This document shows positions 23,754-36,633 of a DNA stretch of 64,000 nucleotides, one piece after another (position 1 is the first letter of the stretch; every line of letters starts with the position of its first letter). Made by a program: the position numbers and the translations under genes. The DNA comes from Artocarpus heterophyllus (taxonomy: Eukaryota; Streptophyta; Magnoliopsida; Rosales; Moraceae): NCBI GenBank assembly GCA_025403435.1, contig JAJQZP010000255.1, forward strand, positions 558,001 to 622,000. Reading direction: 5' to 3'. The notes below the pieces were generated by a model. The model was not told the DNA's origin and searched no databases. It saw only the letters and a program-made list of their open reading frames with translations.

Positions 23754-26700
23754 ATGGCTCTTTGGGTCAGAAAATCGGTGAACCATTTTGTTGTTCATAA
23801 AATGGGTTTTCTGGGCATCATCAACCGGTTGAGTTCGTCCTCTTGTTCTCCTCAAAATCTAACAAAAATCCCATTTCAAAGTTTCTCTTCTCGTCGTTTT
23901 GAGTCCACCAAAGCAGATAAACTGCGCTCGGATTCTGGTGATGCTTTCGATGTCAACAACAACCAGGTATTCTTTCCCTTTTTTTTATGTCGTCTGAATC
24001 GTTCATCGGAAAAGTATTAAATTTTTGTTATTATAAATATAATCTGTGTTATATCATGTTTTATATGTTAGCTTTTTACTTTTTATTTTTATTTTTCTGG
24101 GTATCTGACGTGCTATATACAAAATTCTTGAAATAATTGCTTTTGGATAAATAGATAAGCCTTGTAAAAGTTTGGCAAGAGTGTTTTAGTGCGGAAAAAA
24201 TTAGTAAGGTAAATTAATCATATTCCGTGATTGAGTAATTTGTTCTAGAATGAACTATAAGAATAAAGTTTTGTTTTGGTGTTTATTTTTTTGTCAAAAT
24301 TGTTTGCTTCTTTGTCAACTTGTTACAACATGATTGTCAGCTCTTTCTAATCTTCTCGATTATAATATGTGGGCCACATGGTAGTAATTTAGCCTCTTGA
24401 TTTTATTAATAAAAAAGGCAGAGTTTGATGGGAAGGATGTTTCTATGAACACCCAATTTTTACTTGATTTGGCAGAAGCTTTAACTTCTGCAAAGAATTG
24501 GGATTTGAGAAGAAAATTAAGGTCCATTGTTTACAAAGAGTTTCTTTTAGCTATCAGTTGATTTTGGACCTTTGTTTTGTTTCTGGTCATTGAATTGCGT
24601 TTCCCCCATGCATGTAGTGAATTTTATTCTGCTCGTTGCCCCTAATTAAAGGAGGAGATCATGAGAACATTGTATCACTTTTCACCCACCAAAACAAGGC
24701 GAGCAATGTCCCATGTTTATTTGCTTTCTGAAGCTCCATTGTGTTATAGGTCTTGGATTTTCCAGGAGGGAAGGTCAGATTCTCCCCTGAAATGAGGTTC
24801 ATATGCGAATCCCCCAAGGAGAGGGCACACTGCTACAGGGTCCTTGATGACGATGGGCGGATAATCACGGGCTGCAATGATGTACAGGTATATCCATCCT
24901 GATCGAATCCCGCCACCCAACATTTGAGGAGTGTATTTTTCTTCCTATCTTTTGAACAAGGAGATAACATGAATGAGTCTTGCAAACTATGACTTATGAA
25001 CTATTTGATCTAAATAGGTTGACGAAGAAACAGCTCGCAAAATGTACACTGACATGGTGACGCTACGAGTCATGGACACTATCTTCTATGAAGCACAGAG
25101 GCAGGGGAGAATTTCCTTTTACGTGACCTCGGTCGGAGAAGAGGCCATCAATGTTGCATCTGCAGCAGCACTGACTATGGACGATCTCATCTTTCCTCAG
25201 GTTGCAAACATGCAAATTCTTTTGTGTACTTTTTATTGTTCTTCGAACAGAATGTGCACACCTGATTTCATCCTGTTGCATTAATGTTTTGTTCAGTATT
25301 TTACATACAAGAGAAACTGAGAATAATACTAGTATAAAACATTCTTTTGTACATAAGCAGTACCGGGAACCAGGAGTACTATTATGGCGAGGTTTCACCC
25401 TGCAAGAATTTGCAAACCAGTGTTTCGGTAACAAAGCTGATTTGGGTAAAGGCAGGCAGACGCCAATACATTATGGATCTAAGCGGCACAACTACTTCAC
25501 CGTATCATCGACGATAGCGTAAGATCTTGAGTTAGTCTTTAAAATTAAGTTGCGTATACCGACATTACTACATCACACACTTCCACCTTTGCAGTACACA
25601 AATTCCTCATGCCGTCGGTGCTGCTTATTCTTTGAAGATGGACAACAAGAATGCATGTGTGGTCACTTACTTTGGTGATGGTGGGACAAGTGAGGTGACA
25701 TCCTATTGCCATCAACAAGAAACTTTTTTTTTCTCCTTTCATGTTCCCTGCAAAAGATTTGAATGGAATTTTTTTTAACCTGTGGTAGCCCAACCCGGCG
25801 ATCTCCATTTTCAGATTTGCTTGCTTTAGCACGACAGCAAATGGGGGAAATATTAATTTAAGGTCAAAGTTCTATCAGAATGGTTGAACTTACATTCATT
25901 TGATCTCATTTTTGTTCTGTAGGGTGACTTTCATGCTGCTCTAAACTTTGCGGCAGTAAAGGAGGCACCGGTTATATTTATTTGCCGGAACAATGGATGG
26001 GCTATCAGCACACCTACTTCAGATCAGTTTCGATGTACTTATACCCCCTTTACTAATTTGATATTTTCATTTTTGTTAAAGTTAATTTTGTTAATTCTAG
26101 AATTGACTTTTTTTACATGGTACTTTTTTTCCGTTCATTGACACATAAACCATGGAATTTAGTGTCCATGCATTAGTAGATTGATTTACCTTTTTCTTTT
26201 TTTCGTTAAAGCCGATGGTGTAGTTGTACGAGGTCAGGGGTATGGAGTCCGAAGCATTCGTGTTGACGGCAATGATGCGCTTGCAATGTACGGCGTGGTT
26301 CGTGCTGCAAGGGACATGGCAATCAATGAACACAGACCTATTTTAATTGAGGTAAGTTAGAACATTTGTTACAACTTTTTGGCCTCCTAGTCAGTGAATC
26401 TCTGTTAAAGCTTAGTTTCTGGAATTCTGACTTGGCTTGCCCAGGCATTGACCTACCGAGTGGGACATCACTCCACATCTGATGATTCAACCAAGTATCG
26501 ACCTGTCGAAGAGATTGAATGGTGGAGATTAGCACGAGATCCTATTACTCGTTTCAGAAAATGGATTGAGAACAATGGCTGGTGGAATGGTGAGGTCGAG
26601 TCACAGCTCCGAAACAGTGCGAGGAAACAGGTAAAACTCAAGGCCTGTTTGGAATGCAACTTCCAAGGCAATCATCTCATAAAACTCTTAATCCCTTTTC

Positions 26701-27190
26701 ATGTTTTCCTTGTTTTCAGAACCAATATTGTCACAATGAAACTACACCCTCAAAGCAAGAAGCTGGTGCTTTTACATGTTAAAAAGCCATTTGCTTAAAT
26801 TAGAACATAAATATACTATTTTCTCAATTATCAATTAGTGGAAAAAGTTCCTTTATTGAAAACCTCTCTTGTGGGAATTTCAATGCTTAAAGGGTGACTA
26901 GTCTAACTAAACTTTATCAGACTAGATTAAACTTAGTTAAATCACGGTTTATAAAGGCGGGACAAATTGACAGATCTACGGTTTGTAATCGGGTGTCTGG
27001 CTGACATGCTCTTTGGTTGTAGATGTTGCATGCAATTCAAGCAGCGGAGAAAGTTGAGAAACCACCAGTGACGGACCTGTTCACAGACGTGTACGACCTT
27101 CCACCGGCAAACCTTCGAGAGCAGGAGAAGTTGCTGAGGGAAACAATCAAAAGATACCCACAGGATTACCCATCAGATGTTCCAGTCTAG
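23754..27190 (+). CDS. BCKDHA: Branched-chain 2-oxoacid dehydrogenase E1 alpha subunit, mitochondrial
   Basis: Nine exons read from GT..AG borders: 23754-23966, 24750-24887, 25018-25200, 25361-25518, 25595-25694, 25923-26034, 26212-26351, 26445-26630, 27023-27190; 465 aa, usual length for the plant enzyme. Residues 1 to about 60 are Arg/Ser-rich and low in acidic residues, as in a mitochondrial presequence. The thiamine diphosphate motif runs from GDG (258-260) to NN (287-288). The loop HHSTSDDS (356-363) corresponds to the kinase-regulated phosphorylation loop of the mammalian enzyme. With E1 beta it decarboxylates the 2-oxoacids of Val, Leu and Ile in the matrix complex. The first ATG in a good frame was chosen. 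All exon phases close and no break is seen. Confidence 0.95.
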
Positions 27191-27333
27191 TTGTACCATT
27201 TCCATGTCCTTGCAAATTGTAAGTAGCCCCCAAAGATAAGTGTGTGGGGTGGAGGGTTCAAAGGAAGAGATGGGGATTAATTTGATTGGCTTAGTTGTAA
27301 TTTACCATACAATGTCTAACAAAATCTGTATTA

Positions 27334-27339
27334 AATAAA
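27334..27339 (+). terminator. Candidate polyadenylation signal of BCKDHA
   Basis: AATAAA lies 144 bp after the stop codon in an AT-rich context, a plausible 3' end signal. Plant signals are loose, so this is tentative. Confidence 0.45.
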
Positions 27340-28100
27340 ACTGAATCACACATTTTATTTTGTGTTTCCCGTTTTCTTTGTTTTTTTGACTAATTGATGT
27401 GATAATTTCTAATCACACTAATCAACCTAATTCAGACTTGGTAAGAATGGAGTCGTCAGCAACTCAAAACTTGTTTTATAAGTTATTGCCCAAATGCTAG
27501 ATTGACTCAACTATTATTACTCTTGATTCTAGAATATAATATGTCTTCAAGGTTTTATTTTACACCGTAGGTTCCCATCAACCCTAACCCCCAAGGAAGA
27601 GATATTGACTTGAGAGTCAAATCTATACTTTTGTAGAAAATTGAACCTCCCTTAATTTTCACATCTAAATGATTGAATAAGTAAACTTGAAAAGCGGTAG
27701 ATAACTTGATTTACACGAGATACCACCGTACCATCATACAGTGGATTATTTTCCAATACAGAGCACTCGCCAATGAACGGGCAAAAAGGCACTGTTTTTT
27801 CCAACTTTTCTTCTTTTTTTCCCCCCTTTTCACTTTTCCTTTTTTTTTTCTTGTTTTTTGAAAAAGGCCATGTATTTATAAATAAGGAAAAAAGGAGAAG
27901 AAATTTTAAAAAATGGAGGAGAAAAAGTGAATCCCAAAAATACAGAAAAACTCAGTTACATTGATAATTATTAAATTCAGTGGCACCAAAATTGACACAA
28001 AATGCACATTTCATTGTCACCTGGGCAGTATGAAACTGAGCGCTCCAACAACATAAGATTTTCAGCATTCTATCCGACCTAATTCAGGTTCTGAAAAGAA
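27340..28100. other. Intergenic spacer between convergent BCKDHA and SAL1
   Basis: About 0.9 kb separates the two stop codons. It must hold both 3' UTRs. T-rich and A-rich tracts at 27795-27925 create a meaningless open frame. Nothing else recognised. Confidence 0.5.
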
Positions 28101-31100
28101 TCACAAGGACGAAACATTTTCTTCAATTGATTCTCTTACCGCCTTTAATAGTAATGGCATCAATTTCTGGTTAGTAACAATAATGCCCGTGTCAAGATCA
28201 AGATATTTCCCTTTAGAAAAATCCAAGGGGTTCCCTGCAGCATCCGTGACCACACCACCGGCTTCTGTAAATTTAGTCAAGAAGAATAAAATGTCAGGTA
28301 AGCAGAAAATAAAACAGAATAATTTTTACCGCACTTCAGAAACTCACACACAACAGTACACCAGTTACTGCCCATCTGATCTATACTAATAGCGGATCGA
28401 TTGTTTGTTTACCAGTCACAACAATAGATCCCGCAGCATGATCCCATATCTTCTCGCGGTATCCTTTGTGAGGGAAACGGAGGTATATGGCTCCGTCTCC
28501 TCTGGAAAGTGCCCCATACTTTGCCTGGCTGTCAATCCTAACTGGTGGTGCTTTGACACCGAGTTTCTGTCAATTATTAACAGCCTTAATGAGAATATTC
28601 AAGAAAAATACAACCAGCATAGATAGAAGAATATTGATGAGCATTGACCACCTTAGCAATGGCACTAGACAAATCATGCATGGAGTGTGCTGCTTCGAAA
28701 GACTCGAAGAACGATGCTTCTTCAGGGTTTTCAATAGTGCTGACACGCACCTAGTGGGCCACACAAAAAATACTAACAATGTAAAGCGCCTGATTTAATT
28801 AAAATGAAAATATTCAAGGAAATAAGTTTGGCATTTACATTTAGTGCTGACCTTTATTGGTGACGAACCATCAAGTGACTGCATATATGTTCCTTCACCA
28901 ACTTTAGCAAAGAAAAGACAACCCACTTTACCATTCGATGATTCCGAAGAATGCTGCTTATTACAACCAATAGATGCCAGAGGAAGATTTGGACAAGCAA
29001 GGACTCCCAAGACTACTTTCCCTTCATCCAACAAAGCTAGTGCTACGGCATATTGGTCCCCTCTAAGAAACCTACGGTACAATTTCATAAGCATAAAACG
29101 TTTTATGACTTTATCCTAGTTACTGATTAGTAAGCAAAAAAATGAAACTTGTAAAATATCATAAACCAGCTTTTCTACCAAAGGGGAAAAAAATTGAATC
29201 TACAAAAGGAATATTTCCAAAATTTCAAGTACTGACTTCGGAAGCTTACCCTTTGGTACCGTCTATGGGATCTAAAACCCAGTGTCGGCCAGAAGAACCG
29301 CCTTCAGATTTGCCACTGTCAATGGCCCTAAGAGCATCTTCCGTGCTCAGCGCAGCAACAGTATAAGATTCCTCAGCAACAAGAGTATCATTTACAAGCT
29401 CTGTAATGCGATGTAGCGTCTCCTGACCACTTTCCTTGCGAAGATCTCCTGAATCCTGGAGAAGTTTAATAAATTAAATTAAGGAGCTTGATTTACAATT
29501 TAATCAAGAAAAGAAAACAGCAGTCAAAATATTCACCTCCTCAGCCACTAATGAGAATGGCTCGGTAGGAAGTTCCTTCTCCAATACATAACTAACAATG
29601 GCCTGTGAACCTGGATTCCAGAGAAAGTAATAAGGACAATCACAAAATGACAATCAAACTAAAGAAAAGTTCCCTTCTTGCATAACAAATCATTAAAATT
29701 GCAAAAGGATAGCAATTCATTGCCTATACTTAACAGAGTACACAAGATAGAACTCAAAAACAAACCATAATCAGCCACAGTAACAGGACTTTTATCTGAT
29801 TTTGAATGAACATCCGATTGCAATAGTGCCTTTTGCACCTTCTGCATGGAGAAAATAAAGGAAAGAAGATCATAAGACAGAAGTTTAACACGTCTAAGAC
29901 GACAGAGAAGATTCACTAGTAAATAGGCTGTTTGGAAGAACGGTTTTAACCATCAATTATAATTGTGAATAGTATAAAGCTCTCACATGCTACAGTAAAA
30001 GGCTACAGTATAAAGCTCTCACATGCTACAGTTCTCAAACCATAACTATTGGTTTTAACCGTTCTTCGAAAGGCCTAAAAAGAGCACTATCAGTAGGCTC
30101 TATACAAATACATATTACAAGCACAAAAATAAGTTCAAACCAGTAATAAAGGTAACAATTTATAAAATATTAACTTTCCCTAATATGCATAAAAACGCTA
30201 TACATACAAACATACGTGTGCTTACACATGTATACGTACACCCTGATAACGTCAAAGTAAAAAGAATCACATACCCGTCCCTCAGGCAAAGAATTACCAA
30301 GGAAAAGATGGAAATTGGAAAGGAAAAAAAAAGATGAGGGATATGTCATATCTTTAAAACTTTTTGAAGTAAATATCAGGTTTTGAAAATATTTTGAGTA
30401 AATGGCAGCTTTACAAAAAAATATTTATTGCACCATATATCCATTTATTGTAAATAAGAAATATTTACTCTATAAACAAAGGGTTAAAAAATTATGTAAA
30501 CCATAAATTTCACATTTACTATAAATATTTTCAAAACCCACTATTCACTACAATGTTTTGAAAAAGTGACATGTCCTACAATTCTAAAAAAAAAAAAAAA
30601 GGCTCAGTTCTGCAAGATGCTCCAAACATGGTTTTACATTATGCAAAAATTGAAATTTCTATGATTTTAACACCCTTTTACAAGAAGATAAAATGTTCTC
30701 ACAAGGAAAGTGTTATAAAAGAATATATACACACACATATATATAAAACTAGCATATACATATACGTACACATATGTATATATACAATATGAATCTGAAC
30801 CCAATACAGGATAGTATCCAAATAAAGAATATAGATTTGTAATTTACTGCTAAATTACTCAATCAGGGTCCCAAAATCATATTGAATTACACGATTTGGG
30901 TTCTGGTTTTTAGCTGAAACAACAATTTCTCAATGCTAAGTCGAGAAAGATTTGTAATTTAAACAACAATTACACGATAGTATCCAAATAATGATTACAG
31001 ATTTGTAAATTATCGCTAAATTACTCGATGAGGATCCCAAAGTTATATTCAATTACGCAATTTAGGTTTCTGGGTTTTACTTGAGACAACAATTTCTCAC

Positions 31101-31412
31101 TGCCAAGAGCTTAAAACAAGTCAGAGAGAGAGAGAGTTATAGTTATGGATATACCTGGCAGAGATTAGCTGCGAGAGAGGCGGCTTTCTTGGCAGCGGCA
31201 AGCTCTTTGTCGTACGACATTGAGGAAAAAGAACAAGTGGAAGTCGGTGATGATGGTGATGCTAGTAGAGAGGTTCTTCTTCTTCTTCTTGAGAAGGAGA
31301 TGGAGAAGATGAAGAAGTGGGTCTTTGTGTTTGTGTTTGAGTTTGTTACGGTCTTGGGTTTTGAGGGAAATGGAAATTTGGGCATTCCTCCTTTCAAGCA
31401 ATTTATTGCCAT
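28101..31412 (-). CDS. SAL1: 3'(2'),5'-bisphosphate nucleotidase (PAP phosphatase), SAL1/FIERY1-like
   Basis: Eight minus-strand exons: 31412-31155, 29841-29766, 29610-29537, 29455-29250, 29071-28852, 28750-28652, 28566-28413, 28264-28101; 416 aa. An internal ATG at 31220-31218 would give a 352-aa cytosolic-length protein starting MSYDKELAAAKK. The 64 extra residues are Ser/Thr/Arg-rich, like an organelle transit peptide; Arabidopsis SAL1 is dual targeted. Metal-binding phosphatase motifs: VAEEDSGD (133-140), DPIDGTKG (198-205), WDHAAG (352-357). Known role: removes 5' phosphoadenosine phosphate, restraining the PAP retrograde stress signal; some members also hydrolyse inositol phosphates. 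All exon phases close. Intron 1 is 1.3 kb and carries repeats. Confidence 0.95.
29926..30075. mobile_element. MITE in SAL1 intron 1
   Basis: Inverted ends GGCTGTTTGGAAGAACGG and, complemented, GGCCTTTCGAAGAACGG frame 150 bp. The interior holds a direct duplication of a roughly 32-bp unit containing AAAGCTCTCACATGCTACAG. Target duplication uncertain. Confidence 0.65.
30338..30585. mobile_element. Possible second MITE in SAL1 intron 1
   Basis: The left part (GATATGTCATATCTTT.. then GGTTTTGAAAATATTTT) is matched in inverted orientation by the right part (TATTTTCAAAACCC.. then GTGACATGTCCTA). AT-rich, no coding. Ends are approximate. Confidence 0.45.
30811..31105. repeat. Imperfect tandem duplication (period 166 bp) at the start of SAL1 intron 1
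   Basis: The unit starting ATAGTATCCAAATAA at 30811 recurs at 30977. Each copy includes a GATTTGTAA.., CTAAATTACTC.. and GAACAACAATTTCTCA-like series. On the transcribed (minus) strand it lies just inside intron 1, about 50 bp after the donor site. Confidence 0.75.
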
Positions 31413-31504
31413 CTCTCTACACTCGCCCTTTTTCTCTCTCTTGTTTTCTTTTTACATAAACATCAGACGACAAACACAGCTTTTCTTTTTTATTTCCTGG
31501 GATA
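31413..31504 (-). promoter_or_regulatory. Immediate upstream region of SAL1
   Basis: Likely 5' leader and core promoter of the minus-strand gene, judged only by position. On the minus strand it is purine-rich near the start codon. No specific element can be named. Confidence 0.3.
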
Positions 31505-31860
31505 TGAAATACCAAAACTAACCCTAGCCCCCATTTTCTCTCTACGGGCAGCGCCACCGTCCGATCCCATCTCGTCGGGCAGCTGGCGACATGGAGCTCC
31601 TCTTCTCTCCCCTCTCTTCGCGTTTGTTCCCGACACGAAGCTTCTCTCCTCCGGCGAGCCCCAGCGCGGTCCCTCTCTCAATCCTCCTCGACGATTTCAC
31701 TCCCTTCGTTCCCTCTCTCCTCCCAGCCGATCTTCCACTCCAGAAGAGGCGTCTCCGGACGGATCCGCCGGAGCGAGAAGTGGAGAGAGAAGACGAAAAG
31801 TGTGGTGTTTGTTGTAATATGGGATGTGGTCCAGGGTAATTTAGACTTTTCGTAAGATAT
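31505..31860. other. GC-rich block upstream of SAL1
   Basis: A roughly 330-bp island of high G+C in AT-rich surroundings. It contains an 82-codon plus-strand frame (31591-31839; Ser/Pro/Leu-rich start MELLFSPLSS). No domain is recognisable. It may be a leader or first exon of a divergent transcript, part of a mobile element, or chance. Confidence 0.35.
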
Positions 31861-32454
31861 TAAAAAATTTAATTAAAGCCAGTATAGGACCTACGACAGT
31901 GATTGTCGTCTCAAAAATATTTGGGCCCTAAACACATTTCCAAAAATAAAGAGTTTAGATTGAAATACGTCATTCTTTGGAAATGTTTAAAAAAAAAAAA
32001 AACCTCACATTGTTACATCCATTTATTTGATGTTGTTAGTTGAAATGTAAAAAAAGAATGGGGCGTTAATTGAAAGAGTTTCAAGCTATGTGATGTTTGT
32101 CAATCTCGTTGTTTTAAAAGTAGCAATTCTCCTAACAAGGGAAAATATTAGGTGACAGAGGGCTTAGTGACATGAGGTCTTTTGTTTGGGAACATTTTCA
32201 TAAATTAATCTCATAAAATGATTTTTTTTTTTTAATAAATGTGACTTAAGATTAAACTTAAAAATGTAGTATAACTAGTAGTTGGTACAGCTTTTTTTAG
32301 TGTGGTGTAAACAAACATGTGTTTTTAAATTGTGACACCACATTTAATTTTTTATTTGTTTGGACTATTTTATTCTCATAGTAGACAATATTATATATAT
32401 ACTAATAAAAGGTAGGTTTCATTCCATACACAAACAACTACATATTATGTCATA
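31861..32454. other. Non-coding AT-rich stretch
   Basis: No gene or confident element seen. A and T homopolymers at about 31990 and 32222. Confidence 0.5.
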
Positions 32455-33255
32455 TATCATTTTTTTTAATGCCACAAAAAATTCAAAAGAGTAATGCCAC
32501 AACTTGTGATGCCATAATTTTTTTCCTTTGACTGTCCTAAACACACATTCTCTCTTATAAAGATCCATGAATGTCGGCGAGACTCCTTAGCCTCAAACTT
32601 TGATCTCACCCAGGAGATCACATAGAGCCACGCATGCCAAAGTAGCTTTGTCGCAACTTCTACTCCTCCAATGATGAACGTTGCAGGCACGAGGACGAGG
32701 AGATCTCTATGGCAAAATCTAGCGCCTCTTCTTTCTTTCAATCTGGTCGACACCGTCTCAGGACGGTGCATAGATCTAAGATCGTGCAACTTCAATCTTC
32801 AGTCTCCTCTGCTTGATGGAGGACGATGCAACAAGAAAACATCAAAGCTTTAGCGACTTTGAGACCACGATTTCAATTTGGAGATCTAGAGGACAATGCA
32901 TAGATCCAACCTTTAATCTCTTCTACAACAGAGAATGATGCAATGACCTTCGACCTTTGTCTTCAAGTGGAGATCGTCGACATCAATGGAGATTTTTTTT
33001 GTCGTTGTTGTTGTTACTACTGCTACTGCTATTGTGGTGTTATTGTTAGCTTTTTTTTTTTTTTTTGGCTATTGACAACATCACCAGTGCTGGTAATAAG
33101 GGAGAGAGAAAGAGAGAGTTAAGCAAAAAAGAGAGGAAAAAATGTTTTGGAGGGACACAAAAAATAACCCGATAGAACTTGTCCTGGAGGGATACACATG
33201 TCCCAAAAGGACAAACATCAAGTTTATGGCATAAGAACTTTTCAGTCATTGCATA
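32455..33255. mobile_element. Possible non-autonomous TIR (MULE-like) element with GC-rich core
   Basis: The left end carries AATGCCACAA and TGATGCCATAA words; the right end carries the complement series TTATGGCATAAG and CATTGCATAA. The core (32570-32960) is markedly richer in G+C with repeated GGAGATC-type words. There are small open frames on both strands but no recognised protein. It abuts the solo LTR at 33292. Weak ends, so tentative. Confidence 0.4.
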
Positions 33256-33291
33256 AATAAAAATTGAGTAAAATGGTATTTATGTGAAAAG

Positions 33292-35248
33292 TGTTAGATA
33301 TGGTGCCTGAGGACTAAATGTTGTAATAAGTTTTTGAAGATATTTTATCAATAAAGAGTTTATTTATTATTCATATATCAAATGTTGTCCTCTTTATATT
33401 CATTTCTATTGAATGTATGATAAGCAAGCAAAAGTTTAAGATTGTCAGTCTAAATTTTTAAAATCATGCATATGATGGACAAATTATACAGAAGACATGA
33501 ATCTTAAAAGTGATGGTCTAAATGATAAAATCTGCAATAGAGGGAATAAACTTAGGCACTTTATTCATGTTAAGATTGTTATATTGTCTACATTTCTAAC
33601 GGGAAATGGCTTGTCTTGGTTATCGGAGTAGGACTCTACTAGTAGAAACATTGGTATATTATCATAAGTGACGATATATTAGATCAGGATAAAAGTTGAA
33701 TTAGTTTGATTAATAGTTTTGTTTGTTTAAATCAATTCATTTTAGACAATTATATGTGTTGTGTCTTAATCTTGAAACGACTAATGGGCCCGTATTCTTG
33801 ACTTATATCTTTTGATGTATTAAAGGGTGCATCCTGATTTGATGATGATACACATAGCGATATGTTAGAAACATGACTCTTGATTGACATAGACTCGTTG
33901 TTTATAGATATAGAATCCATAGCTTTTTTATAGAGTTAATGATATTCTTTTATATGCATTATCCTGAAATTGAAAGATTAGAGCACTCAACCATTTGCAT
34001 ACATAAGTGTAACCGAATGGTATACTATTTATGAATAGTAAGTATTCCAATAGTGAAATAATGGAATGTAAGATAAAAATAATCAAGAATGTAAAACGGA
34101 ATTTATTCTTGAGCCAATTATGAATATACTATGGGATGTGATACGTTATGATATGTCATGGACGATTAGTTTATTGGAGCTTTGTAATTTTATATAGTTC
34201 AAGAGTGTAGCTCTAAGCTTTTAGTGAGTAACATTAAAGTTGATAATTACAAAATATGTATCTAGGATATCGTATTTTATAAATATAGGAGCTTGATCTA
34301 TAAATGTTCATCGGATCCCTTTTGCTAGCTCATAATAAATCATATAACGATATGGCGTATTTTTCCTACATATTGGTGACTTATGTTAAATTATTAGATT
34401 GGCTAAAATTCGAGTTAATTGGATCTAATAATTCATGTTAGTTTATCGGTTGGATTAATTTTGTGAATTAATTCAAGATAAACATGTTGAATTATTTGAA
34501 TAATATTTTATTTGTTTGGGTTTATTTGTATATGATTATTTTAATCAAATAACTTTTCTATTGAGTTATTTGAACTAAAATTGAGGCTTTATAAAAGATA
34601 CTCGGGTCAAATAAGATAGGATTTATCCAATTAGTTTAGATTAGGTCAATCAGGTCAGCTTGAAGAGTTCGAATTTGATTTTCGAACTTCTAATCAGCGA
34701 CAGCGCGGTTGATCAGGATATACTAAGTGCAGTCGACCATGGTAGTTAGAGTTAGAAAATGCGTCTACGTGTTTTTACTTTGAAACTAATCCAAACTCAA
34801 ATTTTGAAACTAATTTGATAAGGTTTAACCCTAGATCCAACCACTATAAAAGAAGAGTGAGTTTTCTTTGTTATTCTGATCATTTGAGAAGTATAAAATG
34901 AGTACTCTAGTGAGTAAAACTCTGACACTCCCTGAAAGCTATTGTTCAATATCAAGAATCTTAGCGTTAGGTTTTTCTCAAGTGGTTGAAAGGATAGTCA
35001 CTAGTGGAAAAGCTGTGCAATATGCAACCACCAGCATTCCGATTGTGGATAGAGAATAGCAAAAAAGATCAATTGGTTGAGGCTCTTCTGAACATTCTTC
35101 TCTTCATGGATTCTTGCTGCTTTCAGTATACAAAAGAGGCATGTATGATCTGTCATTAATTTATGTATTTAGCATGTCAAACTTGTGTTTTGAAAAATAC
35201 TCTAATTCAAAATTTTTTTAAAATTCTGCTGCGTACTGTTTTTTAACA
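33292..35248 (+). mobile_element. Solo LTR related to the 5028-14665 copia element
   Basis: 1,957 bp, starting TGTTAGATATG and ending TTTAACA, with target duplication AAAAG at 33287-33291 and 35249-35253. It aligns by eye over its whole length with the copia LTRs, including ATCAATAAAGA near the start and a CTATAAAAG TATA-like box at about 34844, but is clearly more divergent. No internal region is present, so it is a product of LTR-LTR recombination. It lacks the CGGCCTGC block. Confidence 0.9.
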
Positions 35249-35253
35249 AAAAG

Positions 35254-36633
35254 TGGATTCCACATTATAAGATTTATATGTGAGATTTAAATTTTAGGAA
35301 TGATCTTTAGTCCTTAAAAAATTTTAAAATAGTCTTTAGTTTGAAAATCATACCAGTTTATTGTTTAATATTGATTGATGTCGTTTGTGCATCTGTGCAA
35401 CACTTAATTTATTTCAAGATAACACCTAGTAAATATAGTGTAACATATAGTGTTTGGTTCAACTTGTTTTGTGTTACAAGGCTACATATAAATGGATGGT
35501 ATGGCTACTAGATTGAAAACTTTTTCCCCAATTTTATTATTTCTAGTGTTCAACCTTGATGGTGTTTAAAAGCATTTTTCATCCTGCAAAGCTTGAGAGA
35601 ACTACGTAATCTAGCCTATGTTTTGCCATAGCCTTGGCACATAGACTTAAAATATACGTTGTTATTCTTTAAAAGAGAGAGAGCTTTATTTTGGTTGGTT
35701 TATATTTTTTCATCAATTTATTTATTTGTTTTTTTATGGGAAGAGTAGCCTTTCACACCCAAAATTGTTAGTAAGTATTTTTACCAAAAAATCTACCGTT
35801 TGTATAAGTTATTATACTAGAAAGATAAATAAATAATAACAAAATAATATTTATTATTTCAAATGTGATAACAAATAGCACCCCATTTTCATAGCAATAA
35901 ATAAATAAATAAATAAAATAAAAACATTCATTCTCTCCCCCACCTTTAGATGCTACCCCTTTTAATAAACTAGTGAAAAGCACACGCCTCATGAGTGTAT
36001 TATTCACATTTTTTGGATAGAAAGATAAAAAAATATATTTTATAAGTTTACTTTTATTTATTACTCCATTAATAGTTTAGTTTAATAAAAAATTATACAA
36101 AGAATATTCAAAACGAAAAAAAAGTTGTTTGGGGGAGTTTAGATAATAAAATATTTATAGGGTATCTATAAAAATAATTTTATGAAGTAAATTTTAAATT
36201 ATATAAAAATTAAAAGGAAAGCAAAAAAACAAAAAAAAAAGCACAAGAGTGAGAAGAAAAAATAAAGAGCTATAGATGCAAAAATAATAAAAAAGAAGGA
36301 GGACAAAAAGAAAAAGAAAAAAAGAAGCAAAGGGGGGAAAGAAGAAGAAGAAAAAAAGAAAAAGGAAAAAGAAGAACAAAAAAAAGGAAATAAAAAAACA
36401 ACCCTATGCCACTTGTCTGCCCTATATATAAAACACTTTTATACTTTTGCACTTTTAATATAGTAAAGATCAAAACTCTATTCATAGCATCTCAAAAATA
36501 TCCAAAGGATGGAAAGATGGGACAACATTTTGACAACCTAACATGAAGTACTACTATTAATCCTGAGGGGATAATAGTGTTGTCTTTCACAACTAGTGAG
36601 CGGGCCTAAGTCTCCACACCTAACATCTAAGAG
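35254..36633. other. Non-coding, low complexity
   Basis: No gene seen. A (TAAA/ATAA) run lies at about 35898-35922 and a long A/G purine tract at 36205-36395, which gives spurious Phe-rich open frames on the complementary strand. Confidence 0.6.

Noticed and set aside
26640..26800. Extension of BCKDHA exon 8 into an open frame up to 26798
   Set aside because: A consensus GT donor follows Gln at 26630 and the next exon resumes the conserved C-terminus; the extension is intronic.
36194..36485. Phe/Leu-rich minus-strand frames suggesting membrane peptides
   Set aside because: Low-complexity purine tract; translation artefact.
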